Part shown: piece after piece, positions 7,327 through 16,729 of the stretch
Numbering within the stretch: position 1 is the first letter of the stretch
How the letters are laid out: each line of letters begins with the position of its first letter
NCBI RefSeq assembly: GCF_029167105.1
Contig: NZ_JARFML010000035.1
Span: forward strand, 1 to 64,000
DNA: 64,000 nucleotides
Direction of reading: 5' to 3'
Origin: Bradyrhizobium yuanmingense
GTDB taxonomy: Bacteria; Pseudomonadota; Alphaproteobacteria; Rhizobiales; Xanthobacteraceae
Program-made: the position numbers and the translations under genes
Notes under the pieces: model-generated
What the model was told of the DNA's origin: nothing
The model's database searches: none
What the model saw: only the letters and a program-made list of their open reading frames with translations

Positions 7327-7704
7327 ATGGCCCGCGCAACAGCCCACCCGGATCATCACTGTATCTCAAGCGAAGACATTCAGGGAACCGAGGTCTACGG
7401 AGCGGATGGAAAGAATATCGGTGAGATTGATCACCTCATCATCGACAAGGTGTCAGGCCGCGTAGCTTATGCCGTCATGAGCTTCGGCGGATTTGTTGGC
7501 TTGGGTCACAGCCACTACCCCATTCCCTGGGGCGCTCTGAGGTATGATACGTCGCTCGAGGGCTTCCGAACTAATATCACAGAGCAACAGCTAAAGGACG
7601 CGCCCGAGTTCAGCGATGACTCCTGGCAGGATCGAGACTGGGAAACGCGAACCCACCGGTATTATGGGACGCCCACTTACTGGGAAGGGCGAGGTGGCCT
7701 ATAG
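7327..7704 (+). CDS. PRC-barrel domain protein
   Basis: A 125-residue protein. Residues 15-85 form a PRC-barrel: ISSEDIQGTEVYGADGKNIG, then EIDHLIIDKVSGRVAYAVMS, and a PIPWGAL strand near residue 68. The C-terminus is charged and aromatic (DRDWETRTHRYYGTPTYWEG). PRC-barrels are small beta domains found in the photosynthetic reaction centre H subunit and in RimM; stand-alone soluble versions are typical stress-induced proteins in alphaproteobacteria, with unknown ligands. GAAGGAGAC before the ATG is a strong ribosome binding site. Confidence 0.85.
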   Translation: MARATAHPDHHCISSEDIQGTEVYGADGKNIGEIDHLIIDKVSGRVAYAVMSFGGFVGLGHSHYPIPWGALRYDTSLEGFRTNITEQQLKDAPEFSDDSWQDRDWETRTHRYYGTPTYWEGRGGL

Positions 7705-7815
7705 CGTCAGGCGACGCGCCGGAAGCAGGACGGCGCTTCCGCTGGATCGCCGAGAACAGACAGCGGATTTGTCGGCACATGCCATCGGCACAGACCTGCG
7801 CACGCATAGTGCACT

Positions 7816-9471
7816 CTAGAGCGCCGGCAAACCGGGCGGTGGCTTGCGCTTGGCGGAGGCCTGTTCATACGCGTAGGCCAGGCGCAGCAGCTTGTGCTCG
7901 CTCCAGGCGCGACCTGCGAAGGTGACGCCGAGCGGATAGTCGGGCGTGTCCTTGCCGTCGACGCCCGCGACGAAGCCGCACGGCACCATGACGCTGGGAT
8001 AGCCTGCCCTGGCGGTGATCGCGGCGCCTTCGCTGCCTGGGAACAGCACGGCATCGAGCTTGTGCTGGTTCATGTACGCATCCATGCCGCGGGTCCTGGC
8101 GCAGTGCAGGTCCATGGCAAGTGCCGCCCTGTACTCGCGCTCGCTGAGGTCGGCCCTTGTGAGGTCGGCGGCGAGGAGGTTGTCCTGGCCGAAGCGGAGC
8201 GCTTTGCCCGCATTCGCTTCGTTGAAGGCCACGATGTCGGTCATGGTCTTGATGGCGGTGTTGGTCGCCCAATCCCTCAGATAGAGGTTGAGGTCTCGTT
8301 TCAACTCGTAGAGGAAGACGATCCGCTGCGTGACTGCATTGCCCCTGTTGGCGCTCAGCGGATTGCGGTTGAGCACGGCCATGATCGTCCCCGGTCCGCT
8401 CATCCAGCCGGCTGTCGGCATGCTGGCGCGCACGATCACGGCGCCGAGATCCTCCAGCACCTTGATCGCTTCGGCCACCACCTTCGCGCCTTTGGGGGGC
8501 AGCTTGCGGAAGAAGGGATCGTTCAGGGGATCGGCGGGATCGCTCGGGACGCCGATCCGCGCGCCCTTCAACGCGTCGGCAGCAAGGCCGACGGTGAAAT
8601 CGGCGGGCCGCCGCTGCTTCTGCGTCGCGAGATCGAGCGGGTCCTTCGCAGCGAGCACGTTGAGCAGCAGCGCCGCGTCGCGCACGGTCCGCGTCATCGG
8701 CCCCGCGGTGTCCAGACTATGCGCGATCGGCACGATGCCGGCACGACTGATCAGGCCGACGGTCGGCTTCACGGTGACCAGGCCATTCTGGCTGGCGGGC
8801 CACAATAGCGACCCCGAAGTCTCCGTGCCGATCGAGGCCGCGCACAGACCTGCCGCCACCGCGACCGCCGAACCCGCGCTCGAGCCGCCCGGGGACACGA
8901 CAGGGATGCCGTGGTCGTCGGCCAGCGCCGGCGCATAGGGGTTCTTCACCTGGCCGCCCAGCGACGAATAGCCGGCGGGCATGTCGATTGCGAGCATGTT
9001 TGAAAATTCGGTCAGGTTCGCCTTGCCGAGGATCACCGCACCGGCCTCGCGCAGCAGCTTGACGAGCGTCGCATCGGCCCGTGCGCGCGCGCCTTCCAGC
9101 GCCAGCGAGCCCGCCGTGGTCGGCTGCGCGTCGCCGGTCGCGATGTTGTCCTTCACCAGGATCGGGATGCCGGCCAGCGGTCGCTCGGCAGACGGCTTGA
9201 CGCCGTCGAGCCCGCCCGCGATCGCGAGCGCGTCGGCATTGAGCGCGCGGACCGCGTTGAGCTTAGGCCCGTCGCGGTCATAGGCTTGGATGCGCGCGAA
9301 ATAGGCTTTGACCAGCGCGGTGGCGGTGGCCTGCCCATCGGCCAAAGCATGAGCGATATCGCTCATCGACGCATGATCGAGCTTTGCATGATCAAGCTCT
9401 GGGGAGATCGGCGCCTCGGCGCTGACGGCCGCCGCGGCAATGCCGGCATCGCGGCGGGATGATTCCTGCAC
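7816..9471 (-). CDS. Amidase signature-family enzyme
   Basis: A 551-residue amidase. The Ser-cisSer-Lys triad is visible: Lys107 in GIPILVKDN, Ser198 in SPGGSSAGSA, and the nucleophile Ser221 in TETSGSLLWPAS. Such enzymes hydrolyse amide bonds to acid plus ammonia or amine. The first 35 residues are low-complexity; the reading starts at GTG 9471, with an ATG at residue 36 as alternative. No convincing signal peptide is seen. It follows the dipeptide-type ABC operon after a hairpin, and a second amidase sits at the operon's other end, so imported amides or small peptides are likely substrates. Confidence 0.85.
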   Translation of the reverse strand: MQESSRRDAGIAAAAVSAEAPISPELDHAKLDHASMSDIAHALADGQATATALVKAYFARIQAYDRDGPKLNAVRALNADALAIAGGLDGVKPSAERPLAGIPILVKDNIATGDAQPTTAGSLALEGARARADATLVKLLREAGAVILGKANLTEFSNMLAIDMPAGYSSLGGQVKNPYAPALADDHGIPVVSPGGSSAGSAVAVAAGLCAASIGTETSGSLLWPASQNGLVTVKPTVGLISRAGIVPIAHSLDTAGPMTRTVRDAALLLNVLAAKDPLDLATQKQRRPADFTVGLAADALKGARIGVPSDPADPLNDPFFRKLPPKGAKVVAEAIKVLEDLGAVIVRASMPTAGWMSGPGTIMAVLNRNPLSANRGNAVTQRIVFLYELKRDLNLYLRDWATNTAIKTMTDIVAFNEANAGKALRFGQDNLLAADLTRADLSEREYRAALAMDLHCARTRGMDAYMNQHKLDAVLFPGSEGAAITARAGYPSVMVPCGFVAGVDGKDTPDYPLGVTFAGRAWSEHKLLRLAYAYEQASAKRKPPPGLPAL

Positions 9472-9658
9472 GGCTGCCTCGCCCGACGGCGCGCGTCTCC
9501 ACCACGAGACTCGAGCATGCCATCATGCCAGTGTTTTGCCCGACGGTTCAACTTTCGGGCGAATCGCCTCGATCACACAGGCGCAACGTGCAAACCATTG
9601 AAATGACTGACCCCGGCTACTGTGCATGGGGTTGTTTTTCAGGTTTTTGTTTGGAGCT

Positions 9659-9683
9659 GCCCTCTCCTGCACTCGGAGAGGGC
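9659..9683. terminator. Hairpin after the ABC binding-protein gene
   Basis: GCCCTCTCC and GGAGAGGGC pair perfectly (9 bp) around a 7-base loop, 18 bp past the stop of the binding-protein gene. There is no clear T-run on the reverse strand, so it may slow or protect transcripts rather than terminate fully. The family (CCCTCTCC...GGAGAGGG) is common between Bradyrhizobium operons. Confidence 0.5.
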
Positions 9684-9700
9684 ACAGCAACGGACGCCGG

Positions 9701-11197
9701 CTACTCCCAATACCACGTGGAGAAATCGTTCTCGAATTGCGGCACGTCCTTCCAGACGCCCTTCAGCTTCTTGTTGGTGATGGTGATGAGCTGCGGCTGG
9801 TACAGATAGGCGGAGACCGCGTCGGTGGCGAGCATGCGCTGGGCGTCGCCGAGCAGCTTTGCGCGGCCGGCTTCATCCGGCGTCGAGACGATCTGCTTGT
9901 AGAGCGCGTTGAACTTCTCGTTGTTGTAACCGAGGTAATAGTCCGGCTCGGTGATCTTGACGAGGTCGAACGGCTCGACATGGCTGACGATGGTCAGATC
10001 GAAATTGTGCGGACCATTGCCGGCGAACACCTGGGACAGCCATTGCGCCCATTCGACGTTCTCGATCTTGGCGATGATGCCGACCTTGGCGAGCTGGGCC
10101 GCGGCGATCTCCCCGCCCTGCCGCGCATAGGACGGCGGCGGCAGCTTGAGCGACAGTTCGAGCGGCGTGGTGACGCCGGCCTCCGCGAGCAGCTTCTTGG
10201 CCTTCTCGGGGTCGTAGGGGTTGATGCCGGTGGTGTCGACATAACCGAGCGCGCCCGGCACGTAGAAGCTCCCGATCGGCGTGCCGAAGCCGTCGACGGC
10301 GCCGTCGATCATGGCCTTGCGGTCGATCGCGGCAAGGATGGCGCGGCGGACGCGGACGTCGTCCAGCGGCTTCTTGCGATGGTTGATCGCGACGATGGTC
10401 TTGGCGCGGGAGCCGCCGACCAGCACCGTGAAGCGCGGATCGGCCTTGAACTGTGCCAAGGCGCGCGCCGCGGCGACGCGCGGGAATGCATCGACGTCAC
10501 CCGACAGCAGTGCGGCGGTCTGCGCCGCCGGTTCGGAGATGAAGCGGATCGTCACCTTGGACAGCTTAACCGCAGCGGCGTTGCGGTAGTCGGCCCATTT
10601 GTTCAGGGTGATCGAGGAGCCCTTGGCCCAGGCCGCGAGCTGATAAGGCCCGGTGCCGACCGGCTGCGTGATGTTCGTCGCCGCGCTCTTCGGCTCGACG
10701 ATCGAGCCGCCCGCCTGCCCGAGCAGGAACGGCAAATTCGGCTCGCCATATTTCATGGTGATCACGACGGTCTCAGTGTCGGGCGTCTCCACCTTCTCGA
10801 ACGCCTGGTACAGGCTCTTGTCCTTGTTGGTGCTGGTCGGGGCTGCGTTGCGCTCGAACGAGAACTTCACCGCGGCGGAATTGAACGGCTCGCCATTGTG
10901 GAATTTGACGCCCTTGCGCAGCTTGAACGTATAGGTCTTCAGATCGGGCGAGGCGGTCCAGCTCTCCGCCAGCAGCGGCGAGACCGAGCCGTCCTCGTTG
11001 ATCTTGGTCAGCGTCTCATAGATGTTGTAGAGCGTGACCTCGGCGATCGCCGCCGCGGCGGCGTTGGTGGGGTCGAGCCCCGGTGGCTCCAGCGCCATCG
11101 CCATGACGACGCTGTCCTTCTTGCTCTGCGCCAGCACCGGCAGAGGCGCCGCGACGAGCGCAGCGGCAAAGGCGACGATCGATAATTTCCTGAACAT
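9701..11197 (-). CDS. ABC transporter substrate-binding protein, dipeptide/oligopeptide type (SBP_bac_5)
   Basis: A 498-residue periplasmic protein. Residues 1-23 form a signal peptide (MFRKLSIVAFAAALVAAPLP, cleavage after VLAQ). The mature part shows family-5 features: LLAESWTASPDLKTYTFKLR, KGVKFHNGEPFNSAAVKFS, and VRRAILAAIDRKAM near 300. It should deliver a peptide, amide or similar ligand to the permeases at 13271-15105. GGGGAG precedes the start. In the direction of transcription the order is permease, permease, ATPase, ATPase, binding protein, which is less usual than binding protein first. Confidence 0.9.
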   Translation of the reverse strand: MFRKLSIVAFAAALVAAPLPVLAQSKKDSVVMAMALEPPGLDPTNAAAAAIAEVTLYNIYETLTKINEDGSVSPLLAESWTASPDLKTYTFKLRKGVKFHNGEPFNSAAVKFSFERNAAPTSTNKDKSLYQAFEKVETPDTETVVITMKYGEPNLPFLLGQAGGSIVEPKSAATNITQPVGTGPYQLAAWAKGSSITLNKWADYRNAAAVKLSKVTIRFISEPAAQTAALLSGDVDAFPRVAAARALAQFKADPRFTVLVGGSRAKTIVAINHRKKPLDDVRVRRAILAAIDRKAMIDGAVDGFGTPIGSFYVPGALGYVDTTGINPYDPEKAKKLLAEAGVTTPLELSLKLPPPSYARQGGEIAAAQLAKVGIIAKIENVEWAQWLSQVFAGNGPHNFDLTIVSHVEPFDLVKITEPDYYLGYNNEKFNALYKQIVSTPDEAGRAKLLGDAQRMLATDAVSAYLYQPQLITITNKKLKGVWKDVPQFENDFSTWYWE

Positions 11198-11253
11198 GCG
11201 CAAACTCCCCTGCCAATCCTGTTTCCAGCTTAACGCCAATCCTGCCCTGAACA

Positions 11254-12258
11254 CTAACCTTCCATGGCCGCCTGCGGCAACGCCATCACAGCCTCGGCCT
11301 TGTGGCAGGCGGCAAGGTGCCCCTCGCCCACCTTGCGTAACTCTGGCGGAACCTCTCGGCAATGCTGGTCGGCAAGGACGCAGCGCGATGCATAGGGGCA
11401 TCCGGCCGCCGCCGCCGATTGCGAGGCGATCGCCTGGGCCCCGCGCCGGCGCCGGCCACCCCCGGCGCGCGCCCGCGGCACCGCATCCAGCAGCGCCCGC
11501 GTATAGGGATGGGCGCCGTGCTCGAACAAATCCTCTGGCCGGCCCTGCTCGACGATGCGGCCGAGATACATCACCGCGACCTCGTCGCAGAGATAGTCGA
11601 CGACGGCGAGGTCGTGGCTGATCAGGATGTAGCTCAGACCGAACTGCTCCTGGAGGTCCTGCATCAGGTTCAGCACCTGGGCCTGCACAGAGACGTCGAG
11701 CGCCGAGACCGGCTCGTCGGCAACGATCAGCTTCGGCTGGGTGATCAGCGCACGCGCAATCGCGATGCGCTGGCGCTGGCCGCCGGAGAACTCGTGCGGA
11801 TATTTTTCCATGTCCGCATCGCGCAAGCCGACCTGGCGCAGCACGGCGGCGACGCGGTCGCGGAACGTGGTGCGGTCGGCGCCTTCCAGCACGGTCAGCG
11901 GCTCGGCGACGATCCGCGCGATGGTCTGTCGCGGATCGAGCGAGCCATAGGGATCCTGGAACACCATCTGGAAATCGCGCCGGGCGCGGCGCAGCTCGTC
12001 GGCCGGCAAGCGGTTGAGATCGCGCCCGAGCAGCGCGACCTGTCCTGCGGTCGGCCGCTCCAGCGCCATCACGACGCGCGCGAAGGTGGACTTGCCGGAG
12101 CCGGACTCGCCGACGATGCCAAGGCTCCTGCCGGCCCGGACCTGCACGCTGACACCGTTGAGCGCGCGCACCTGTCCCGGCGGACGGAACAGGCTCTCGC
12201 GCGGCAGCGTATAGCGCTGTTCGAGATCCCTGACGTCGAGAAGCGGCGCGGTGCTCAT
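11254..12258 (-). CDS. Dipeptide-type ABC transporter ATPase (DppF-like)
   Basis: A 334-residue cytoplasmic ATPase. Walker A GESGSGKST lies near residue 50, signature SGGQRQR near 155, Walker B LIVADEP near 178 and the switch His in LISHD. The C-terminal oligopeptide-transporter extension ends with a cysteine cluster (CPYASRC...DQHC...C), which in the family can hold an iron-sulfur cluster. Its ATG overlaps the stop of the DppD-like gene (ATGA), so the two are coupled. Longer readings upstream run inside that neighbour and are rejected. Confidence 0.9.
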   Translation of the reverse strand: MSTAPLLDVRDLEQRYTLPRESLFRPPGQVRALNGVSVQVRAGRSLGIVGESGSGKSTFARVVMALERPTAGQVALLGRDLNRLPADELRRARRDFQMVFQDPYGSLDPRQTIARIVAEPLTVLEGADRTTFRDRVAAVLRQVGLRDADMEKYPHEFSGGQRQRIAIARALITQPKLIVADEPVSALDVSVQAQVLNLMQDLQEQFGLSYILISHDLAVVDYLCDEVAVMYLGRIVEQGRPEDLFEHGAHPYTRALLDAVPRARAGGGRRRRGAQAIASQSAAAAGCPYASRCVLADQHCREVPPELRKVGEGHLAACHKAEAVMALPQAAMEG

Positions 12259-13274
12259 GCGGTCAGCGCTCCGACGCGTTCGGCCATCGACACGTCCGTT
12301 CTTATGCAGCGCGCAAAATGGCCCGGGCCGACGTCCACCATCGGCGGCAGCGCCGCGCGGCACTGGTCGATCACGAGCGGACAGCGATCGGAGAAGGTGC
12401 AGCCGGACGGCAGATCGGCAAGCTCCGGCACCGTGCCCGAGATCGTCTTCAGCCGCGTCCCCTTGCGCGCGCCGAGCTTGGGCCGGGCACGGAACAGGCC
12501 CTGCGTGTAGGGATGGCCCATGCGACGGAAGACTTCGTCGGTCGGCCCGCTCTCGACGACGGTGCCGCCATACATCACCATCATGCGCTGCACGTTCTCG
12601 GCGATGACGCCGAGATCGTGCGAGATCAGGATCATCGACATGCCGCGCTCCTCGACGAGGTCGGCGATGAGGTCGAGGATCTGGCCCTGGATGGTGACGT
12701 CGAGCGCGGTGGTCGGTTCGTCCGCGATCAAGAGGTCCGGCTCGCAAGCGAGCGCCATCGCGATGGTGATGCGCTGGCGCTGCCCGCCGGAGAACTGATG
12801 GGGATAGGCATCGACGCGCCGCGCCGGGTCGGGCAACCCGACGCGGTCGAGCAAGGCGATTGCTTCTTTACGAGCCTGCGCCGCCGAATAGTTCTTGTGA
12901 CGCCGCAGCGGCTCGGCGACCTGGTTGCCGATCGTGTGCATCGGGTTGAGCGCAGTCATCGGCTCCTGGAAGATCATGCTGATGCGGTTGCCGCGCAGGC
13001 GGCAATAGTCGGCATCCGCAAGTCCGATGAGCTCGTCGCCGTCCAGCTTGATGCTGCCGGTGACGACGGCACTGTCCGGCAGCAACCCCATCAACGACAA
13101 CGCCGTGACCGACTTGCCGCAGCCGGACTCGCCGACGAGCCCGAGCGTCTCGCCGCGCTTCAGCGCAAAGCTGACCCCGCGCACGGCCTGCGCCGGCCCA
13201 CGGCTGGTGTTAAGGCGAACGCCGAGATTTTCGACCTCGATCAGCGGCGTGTCGGAGCGCTCGGCCATCGTCAT
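12255..13274 (-). CDS. Dipeptide-type ABC transporter ATPase (DppD-like)
   Basis: A 339-residue ATPase with Walker A GESGCGKS near residue 50, Q-loop FQEPMTALNP, signature SGGQRQR, Walker B LLIADEPTTALD and switch LISHDLGV. The oligopeptide-type C-terminal extension carries cysteines (GCTFSDRCPL...QC...C). It pairs with the DppF-like subunit to drive the importer. It overlaps both neighbours by 4 bp, indicating one polycistronic transcript. Confidence 0.9.
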   Translation of the reverse strand: MTMAERSDTPLIEVENLGVRLNTSRGPAQAVRGVSFALKRGETLGLVGESGCGKSVTALSLMGLLPDSAVVTGSIKLDGDELIGLADADYCRLRGNRISMIFQEPMTALNPMHTIGNQVAEPLRRHKNYSAAQARKEAIALLDRVGLPDPARRVDAYPHQFSGGQRQRITIAMALACEPDLLIADEPTTALDVTIQGQILDLIADLVEERGMSMILISHDLGVIAENVQRMMVMYGGTVVESGPTDEVFRRMGHPYTQGLFRARPKLGARKGTRLKTISGTVPELADLPSGCTFSDRCPLVIDQCRAALPPMVDVGPGHFARCIRTDVSMAERVGALTA

Positions 13275-14158
13275 CGCTCTCGCGCCAGCCGGGGATCGAG
13301 CAGGTCGCGCAATCCGTCACCGAGCAGGTTGAGGCCGAGCACCGAGATTGCGATCGCAACGCCCGGATAGACCGCGAGCATCGGCGACTGGAACAGCAAC
13401 GTCTGCGCGTCGTTCAGCATCCGCCCCCAGGACGGTTGCGGCGGCTGCGTTCCGAGGCCGAGATAGGACAAAGCGGCCTCGGCGAGGATGGCGAGCGCGA
13501 ATTGGATGGTGACCTGCACGATCAGGATCGACAGGATGTTCGGCAGCACATGCTCGATGGTGATGCGGAAGCGCCCCTTGCCCGCCGCCCGCGCCGCCAG
13601 CACGAATTCGCGCGCCCAGATCGCATTGGCCGAGCCGCGCGTCAGCCGGGTCAAGGTCGGGATCTGGAAGATGCCGATCGCGACGATCGAGGTCACCATG
13701 CCGGGCCCGACGACCGCCGCGAGCATGATCGCGGACAGCACGGCTGGAAAGGCGAAAGTGAAGTCGGAAAAGCGCATGATGATCTCCTCCGTCCAGCCGC
13801 GCCGGGCCGAGGCGATCAGGCCCAGCGTGACGCCGAAGGTGAGACCGATGCTGACGGCAATGACACCGACCATGATGGTGGACCGGGCGCCCGCAAGCAG
13901 CAGCGAGACGATGTCGCGGCCGAAGGAATCGGTGCCGAGCCAATGCGCCGCCGAGGGCGGCCGAAGCTTTGCGGCGATGTCGATCTCGTAAGGCGACCAC
14001 GGCGTCCATACCAGCGACAATAGCGCCGAAGCCAGCACCAGAAGGCTCAGCGTGCCACCGAGGACGAAGCTGCGGTGGCGCAGCGCGCGGCGCCAGAACG
14101 TGCGCGCCGGCAGCGGACGCGTTGCGACGGGCGCGTCGATGACGATCGGCGCGCTCAC
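13271..14158 (-). CDS. Dipeptide-type ABC transporter permease (DppC-like)
   Basis: A 295-residue inner-membrane permease. There is a hydrophobic N-terminal span (SFVLGGTLSLLVLASALLSL), an HWLGTDSFGRDIVS motif typical of DppC proteins, then five more spans. The ATPase-docking loop reads EFVLAARAAGKGRFRITIEH. The start is GTG at 14158, overlapping the upstream stop (GTGA). It forms the channel with the DppB-like protein. Confidence 0.9.
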   Translation of the reverse strand: MSAPIVIDAPVATRPLPARTFWRRALRHRSFVLGGTLSLLVLASALLSLVWTPWSPYEIDIAAKLRPPSAAHWLGTDSFGRDIVSLLLAGARSTIMVGVIAVSIGLTFGVTLGLIASARRGWTEEIIMRFSDFTFAFPAVLSAIMLAAVVGPGMVTSIVAIGIFQIPTLTRLTRGSANAIWAREFVLAARAAGKGRFRITIEHVLPNILSILIVQVTIQFALAILAEAALSYLGLGTQPPQPSWGRMLNDAQTLLFQSPMLAVYPGVAIAISVLGLNLLGDGLRDLLDPRLARER

Positions 14159-15105
14159 AGGTCGTGCACCTTGATGCGGGGATCGATGAAGGCATAGAGC
14201 ACATCGACCACGAAGTTGACGATCACCACCATCGCGGCGAGCAGCATCACGCAATTGCGCACCACGATCAGGTCGCGATTGGCGATTGACTGGAAGATGA
14301 GGCGGCCGAGGCCCGGGAGGTAGAACACGTTCTCGATCACGATGGTGCCGGCGAGCAGATTGGCGAATTGCAGCCCCATCACGGTCATCACCGGGATCAT
14401 GGCATTGCGCAGCACGTGGCTCCACAGCACCTCGCGCTTGCCGAGGCCCTTCGCGCGGGCGGTGCGGACGAAGTCCTCGCGCAGCACTTCGAGCACGGCC
14501 GAGCGCGTGACGCGCGCGAGGATCGCGGCCTGCACCACCGCGAGCGAGATCGCGGGCAACAGCAGCGACTTGATCCCCGGCCAGATGCCGTCCTCCCAGC
14601 CGGCAAAGCCGCCCGCCGAGAGCCATTGCAGGCGCACCGAGAACAGCAGAACGAGCAGAATGGCGAACCAGAAGTTCGGGAGCGCGATACCCACTTGCGT
14701 CAACGACATCACGCCGACGTCGCCGAGCTTGTTGTGGTTGGCGGCGGTGTAGATGCCGGCCGAAAGCGCCAGCGTCACCGTGATCGTCATCGCCATGATC
14801 GCGAGCGGAATGGTCAATACCAGCCGCTCGGCGATCAGGCTGGCGACCGGGGTGCCGTAGACATAGGAATTGCCGAGATCGCCGACGAGGAGGCCCTTGA
14901 TCCATTGCACGTAGCGAACGGCCAGCGGCTGGTCGAGCCCGAGCTTGACCGTGAGCGCGCGCACCGCGTCCGGCGAAGCGTCGGCGCCCATCAGCATCTG
15001 CGCGGCGTTACCGGGCAGCGCGTCGAGCACCAGGAAGATGATCAGCGATGCGCCGACCAGCGTCGCCAGCAGAGTCAACAGACGTCGGAGGACAAAGACG
15101 CTCAT
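14155..15105 (-). CDS. Dipeptide-type ABC transporter permease (DppB-like)
   Basis: A 316-residue permease beginning MSVFVLRRLLTLLATLVGAS. It has six predicted membrane spans; DALPGNAAQMLMG and LGLDQPLAVRYVQWIKGLLV are typical periplasmic-loop motifs, and DFVRTARAKGLGKREVLWSH is the ATPase-docking loop. It is the first transporter gene after the amidase at 15190-16611, separated by 84 bp. Confidence 0.9.
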   Translation of the reverse strand: MSVFVLRRLLTLLATLVGASLIIFLVLDALPGNAAQMLMGADASPDAVRALTVKLGLDQPLAVRYVQWIKGLLVGDLGNSYVYGTPVASLIAERLVLTIPLAIMAMTITVTLALSAGIYTAANHNKLGDVGVMSLTQVGIALPNFWFAILLVLLFSVRLQWLSAGGFAGWEDGIWPGIKSLLLPAISLAVVQAAILARVTRSAVLEVLREDFVRTARAKGLGKREVLWSHVLRNAMIPVMTVMGLQFANLLAGTIVIENVFYLPGLGRLIFQSIANRDLIVVRNCVMLLAAMVVIVNFVVDVLYAFIDPRIKVHDL

Positions 15106-15189
15106 GCGCGCTCGGCTTCAGGGCTCACCCAGGCCACGATCAACATGTCCGGACGCCTTAAGCAAGCTCTTTGCTGCATCTCCATGTCC

Positions 15190-16611
15190 TCAAGCCGGCC
15201 AGCGGGACAGAAAGTCGCTTGACGCCTCGAACAGTGCGCTCACGCGTAGCAATTCCGCGTCAGCCCGGAAACGGCCGACCAGTTGGAGCCCGATCGGCAA
15301 GCCGTCGCGCGCAAAGCCCGAGGGAAGGCTGATCGCGGGGTGACCGGTCATGTTGAACGGCATGGTCCAGGGAAACCAATGCGGCCGGACGCTGTCGAAA
15401 TGTCTGCCGTCGATCTCGATGCTGCCGAACAGGTCCTGGTTGATCGGCAGCGCGGTGCGCGTCAGCGTCGGCATCGCCAGCAGGTGACCGCGCGCAAGCA
15501 GCGATTGCACGCGGCGGAACAACGCGGTGCGCGCGAACATCGCCTCCTGATAGTCGATGCCGCTGACCTCGCTGGCGAGCGCGAGCTGCTTGAGGAAGGC
15601 TTCGCTCAGCTCGTCCCGATGCTCGGCCGCAAGCTTGGCAAAGCGCGTCCGCCAGACGGTGTGGTTGATGGCGCGCCAGATCGGCTCGATGTCGAATCCC
15701 TCGCCGGAGAATTCCTCGAGCTCGGCCCCTAACCCGGCCAACCGGTCGAGGCTCGCCTTGAAACTGGCGGCGACCTCGGCTGAGACCGGACGGCCCGGCG
15801 GCGTCAGGCAGTACAGGATCCTCATCCCGCGCAAATCACCACGCGGGGCGGCGGTGCCGATGAAGTCGGACACGGGCACGGCGATCGACCAGGGATCGAT
15901 AGGATCTTCGCCCGCCATCGCCTGCATCATCAATGCGGTGTCGGCGACGGTGCGGGTGGTCGGCGTGACATAGGTCTGGTTGCCGAACACATCGAGAGCC
16001 TGGCTGTGCGGGATCACGCCGTTGCTCTGCTTCAGGCCCACCACACCGTTGCAGGCCGCCGGAATGCGCGTCGAGCCACCGCCGTCGGTCGCAATAGCGA
16101 GCGGCGCGATGCCGCTCGCCACAGCAACCGCCGCGCCGCCGCTGGAGCCGCCGGAGGAACGGCAGGCGTCCCACGCATTGCGGGTCCGACCGAACAAAGG
16201 TGAATCGGTGAGGCACTTGCTGCCGAACTCCGGCGTCGTGGTCTTGCCGATCAGGATCGCGCCTTCGCTGCGCAACCGCGCGACGGCGACGGCATCCTCG
16301 GCCGGCACATTGTTCTTGTAGGGAACGGCGCCAAAGGTGGTCTTGACCCCCTTGGTATTGACGATGTCCTTGACGGTTGCGGGGATGCCGTGCAGCAGGC
16401 CGAGCGGTTCGCCGGCCATCACTTTGCGCTCGGCTTCGCGTGCCGCTGCGATCGCCTCGTCGCCGCACAGCGTGATGAAGCAGTTCAATTCGGGCTGTAG
16501 GGCCTCGGCGCGGGCGAGCACGGCGCGGGTGAGCTCGACTGGCGAAATCCGCTTTGTCGCGATGAGACCGCGCAGCTCGGTCGCGGACAACAGACAGGGA
16601 TCGCCGTTCAT
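15190..16611 (-). CDS. Amidase signature-family enzyme, first gene of the ABC operon
   Basis: A 473-residue amidase with Lys81 (GIPATVKD), cis-Ser157 (SSGGSSGGAA) and nucleophile Ser180 (TDGGGSTRIPA). The start is the ATG at 16611, where the family N-terminus MNGDPCLLSATELRGLIATK begins; a longer in-frame reading to 16713 is not supported. It probably deamidates the ligand brought in by the downstream transporter. It is divergent from a LysR regulator with a 118-bp spacer, which likely holds the operon promoter. Confidence 0.88.
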   Translation of the reverse strand: MNGDPCLLSATELRGLIATKRISPVELTRAVLARAEALQPELNCFITLCGDEAIAAAREAERKVMAGEPLGLLHGIPATVKDIVNTKGVKTTFGAVPYKNNVPAEDAVAVARLRSEGAILIGKTTTPEFGSKCLTDSPLFGRTRNAWDACRSSGGSSGGAAVAVASGIAPLAIATDGGGSTRIPAACNGVVGLKQSNGVIPHSQALDVFGNQTYVTPTTRTVADTALMMQAMAGEDPIDPWSIAVPVSDFIGTAAPRGDLRGMRILYCLTPPGRPVSAEVAASFKASLDRLAGLGAELEEFSGEGFDIEPIWRAINHTVWRTRFAKLAAEHRDELSEAFLKQLALASEVSGIDYQEAMFARTALFRRVQSLLARGHLLAMPTLTRTALPINQDLFGSIEIDGRHFDSVRPHWFPWTMPFNMTGHPAISLPSGFARDGLPIGLQLVGRFRADAELLRVSALFEASSDFLSRWPA

Positions 16612-16729
16612 CGTCACATCACGCTCCGAAGCGGGCCGCCATTGGCCCGAAGACATTGACAGCGAGACTGACAGTTTTGTTAACTCGCCGTCCAATACGA
16701 TTTTTGTCGCCAACCCATACGCTGACGGT

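Noticed and set aside
9626..11185. Long open frame of 519 codons on the forward strand
   Set aside because: It lies opposite the clear SBP_bac_5 gene, has no family motifs and is the expected GC-rich antisense shadow.
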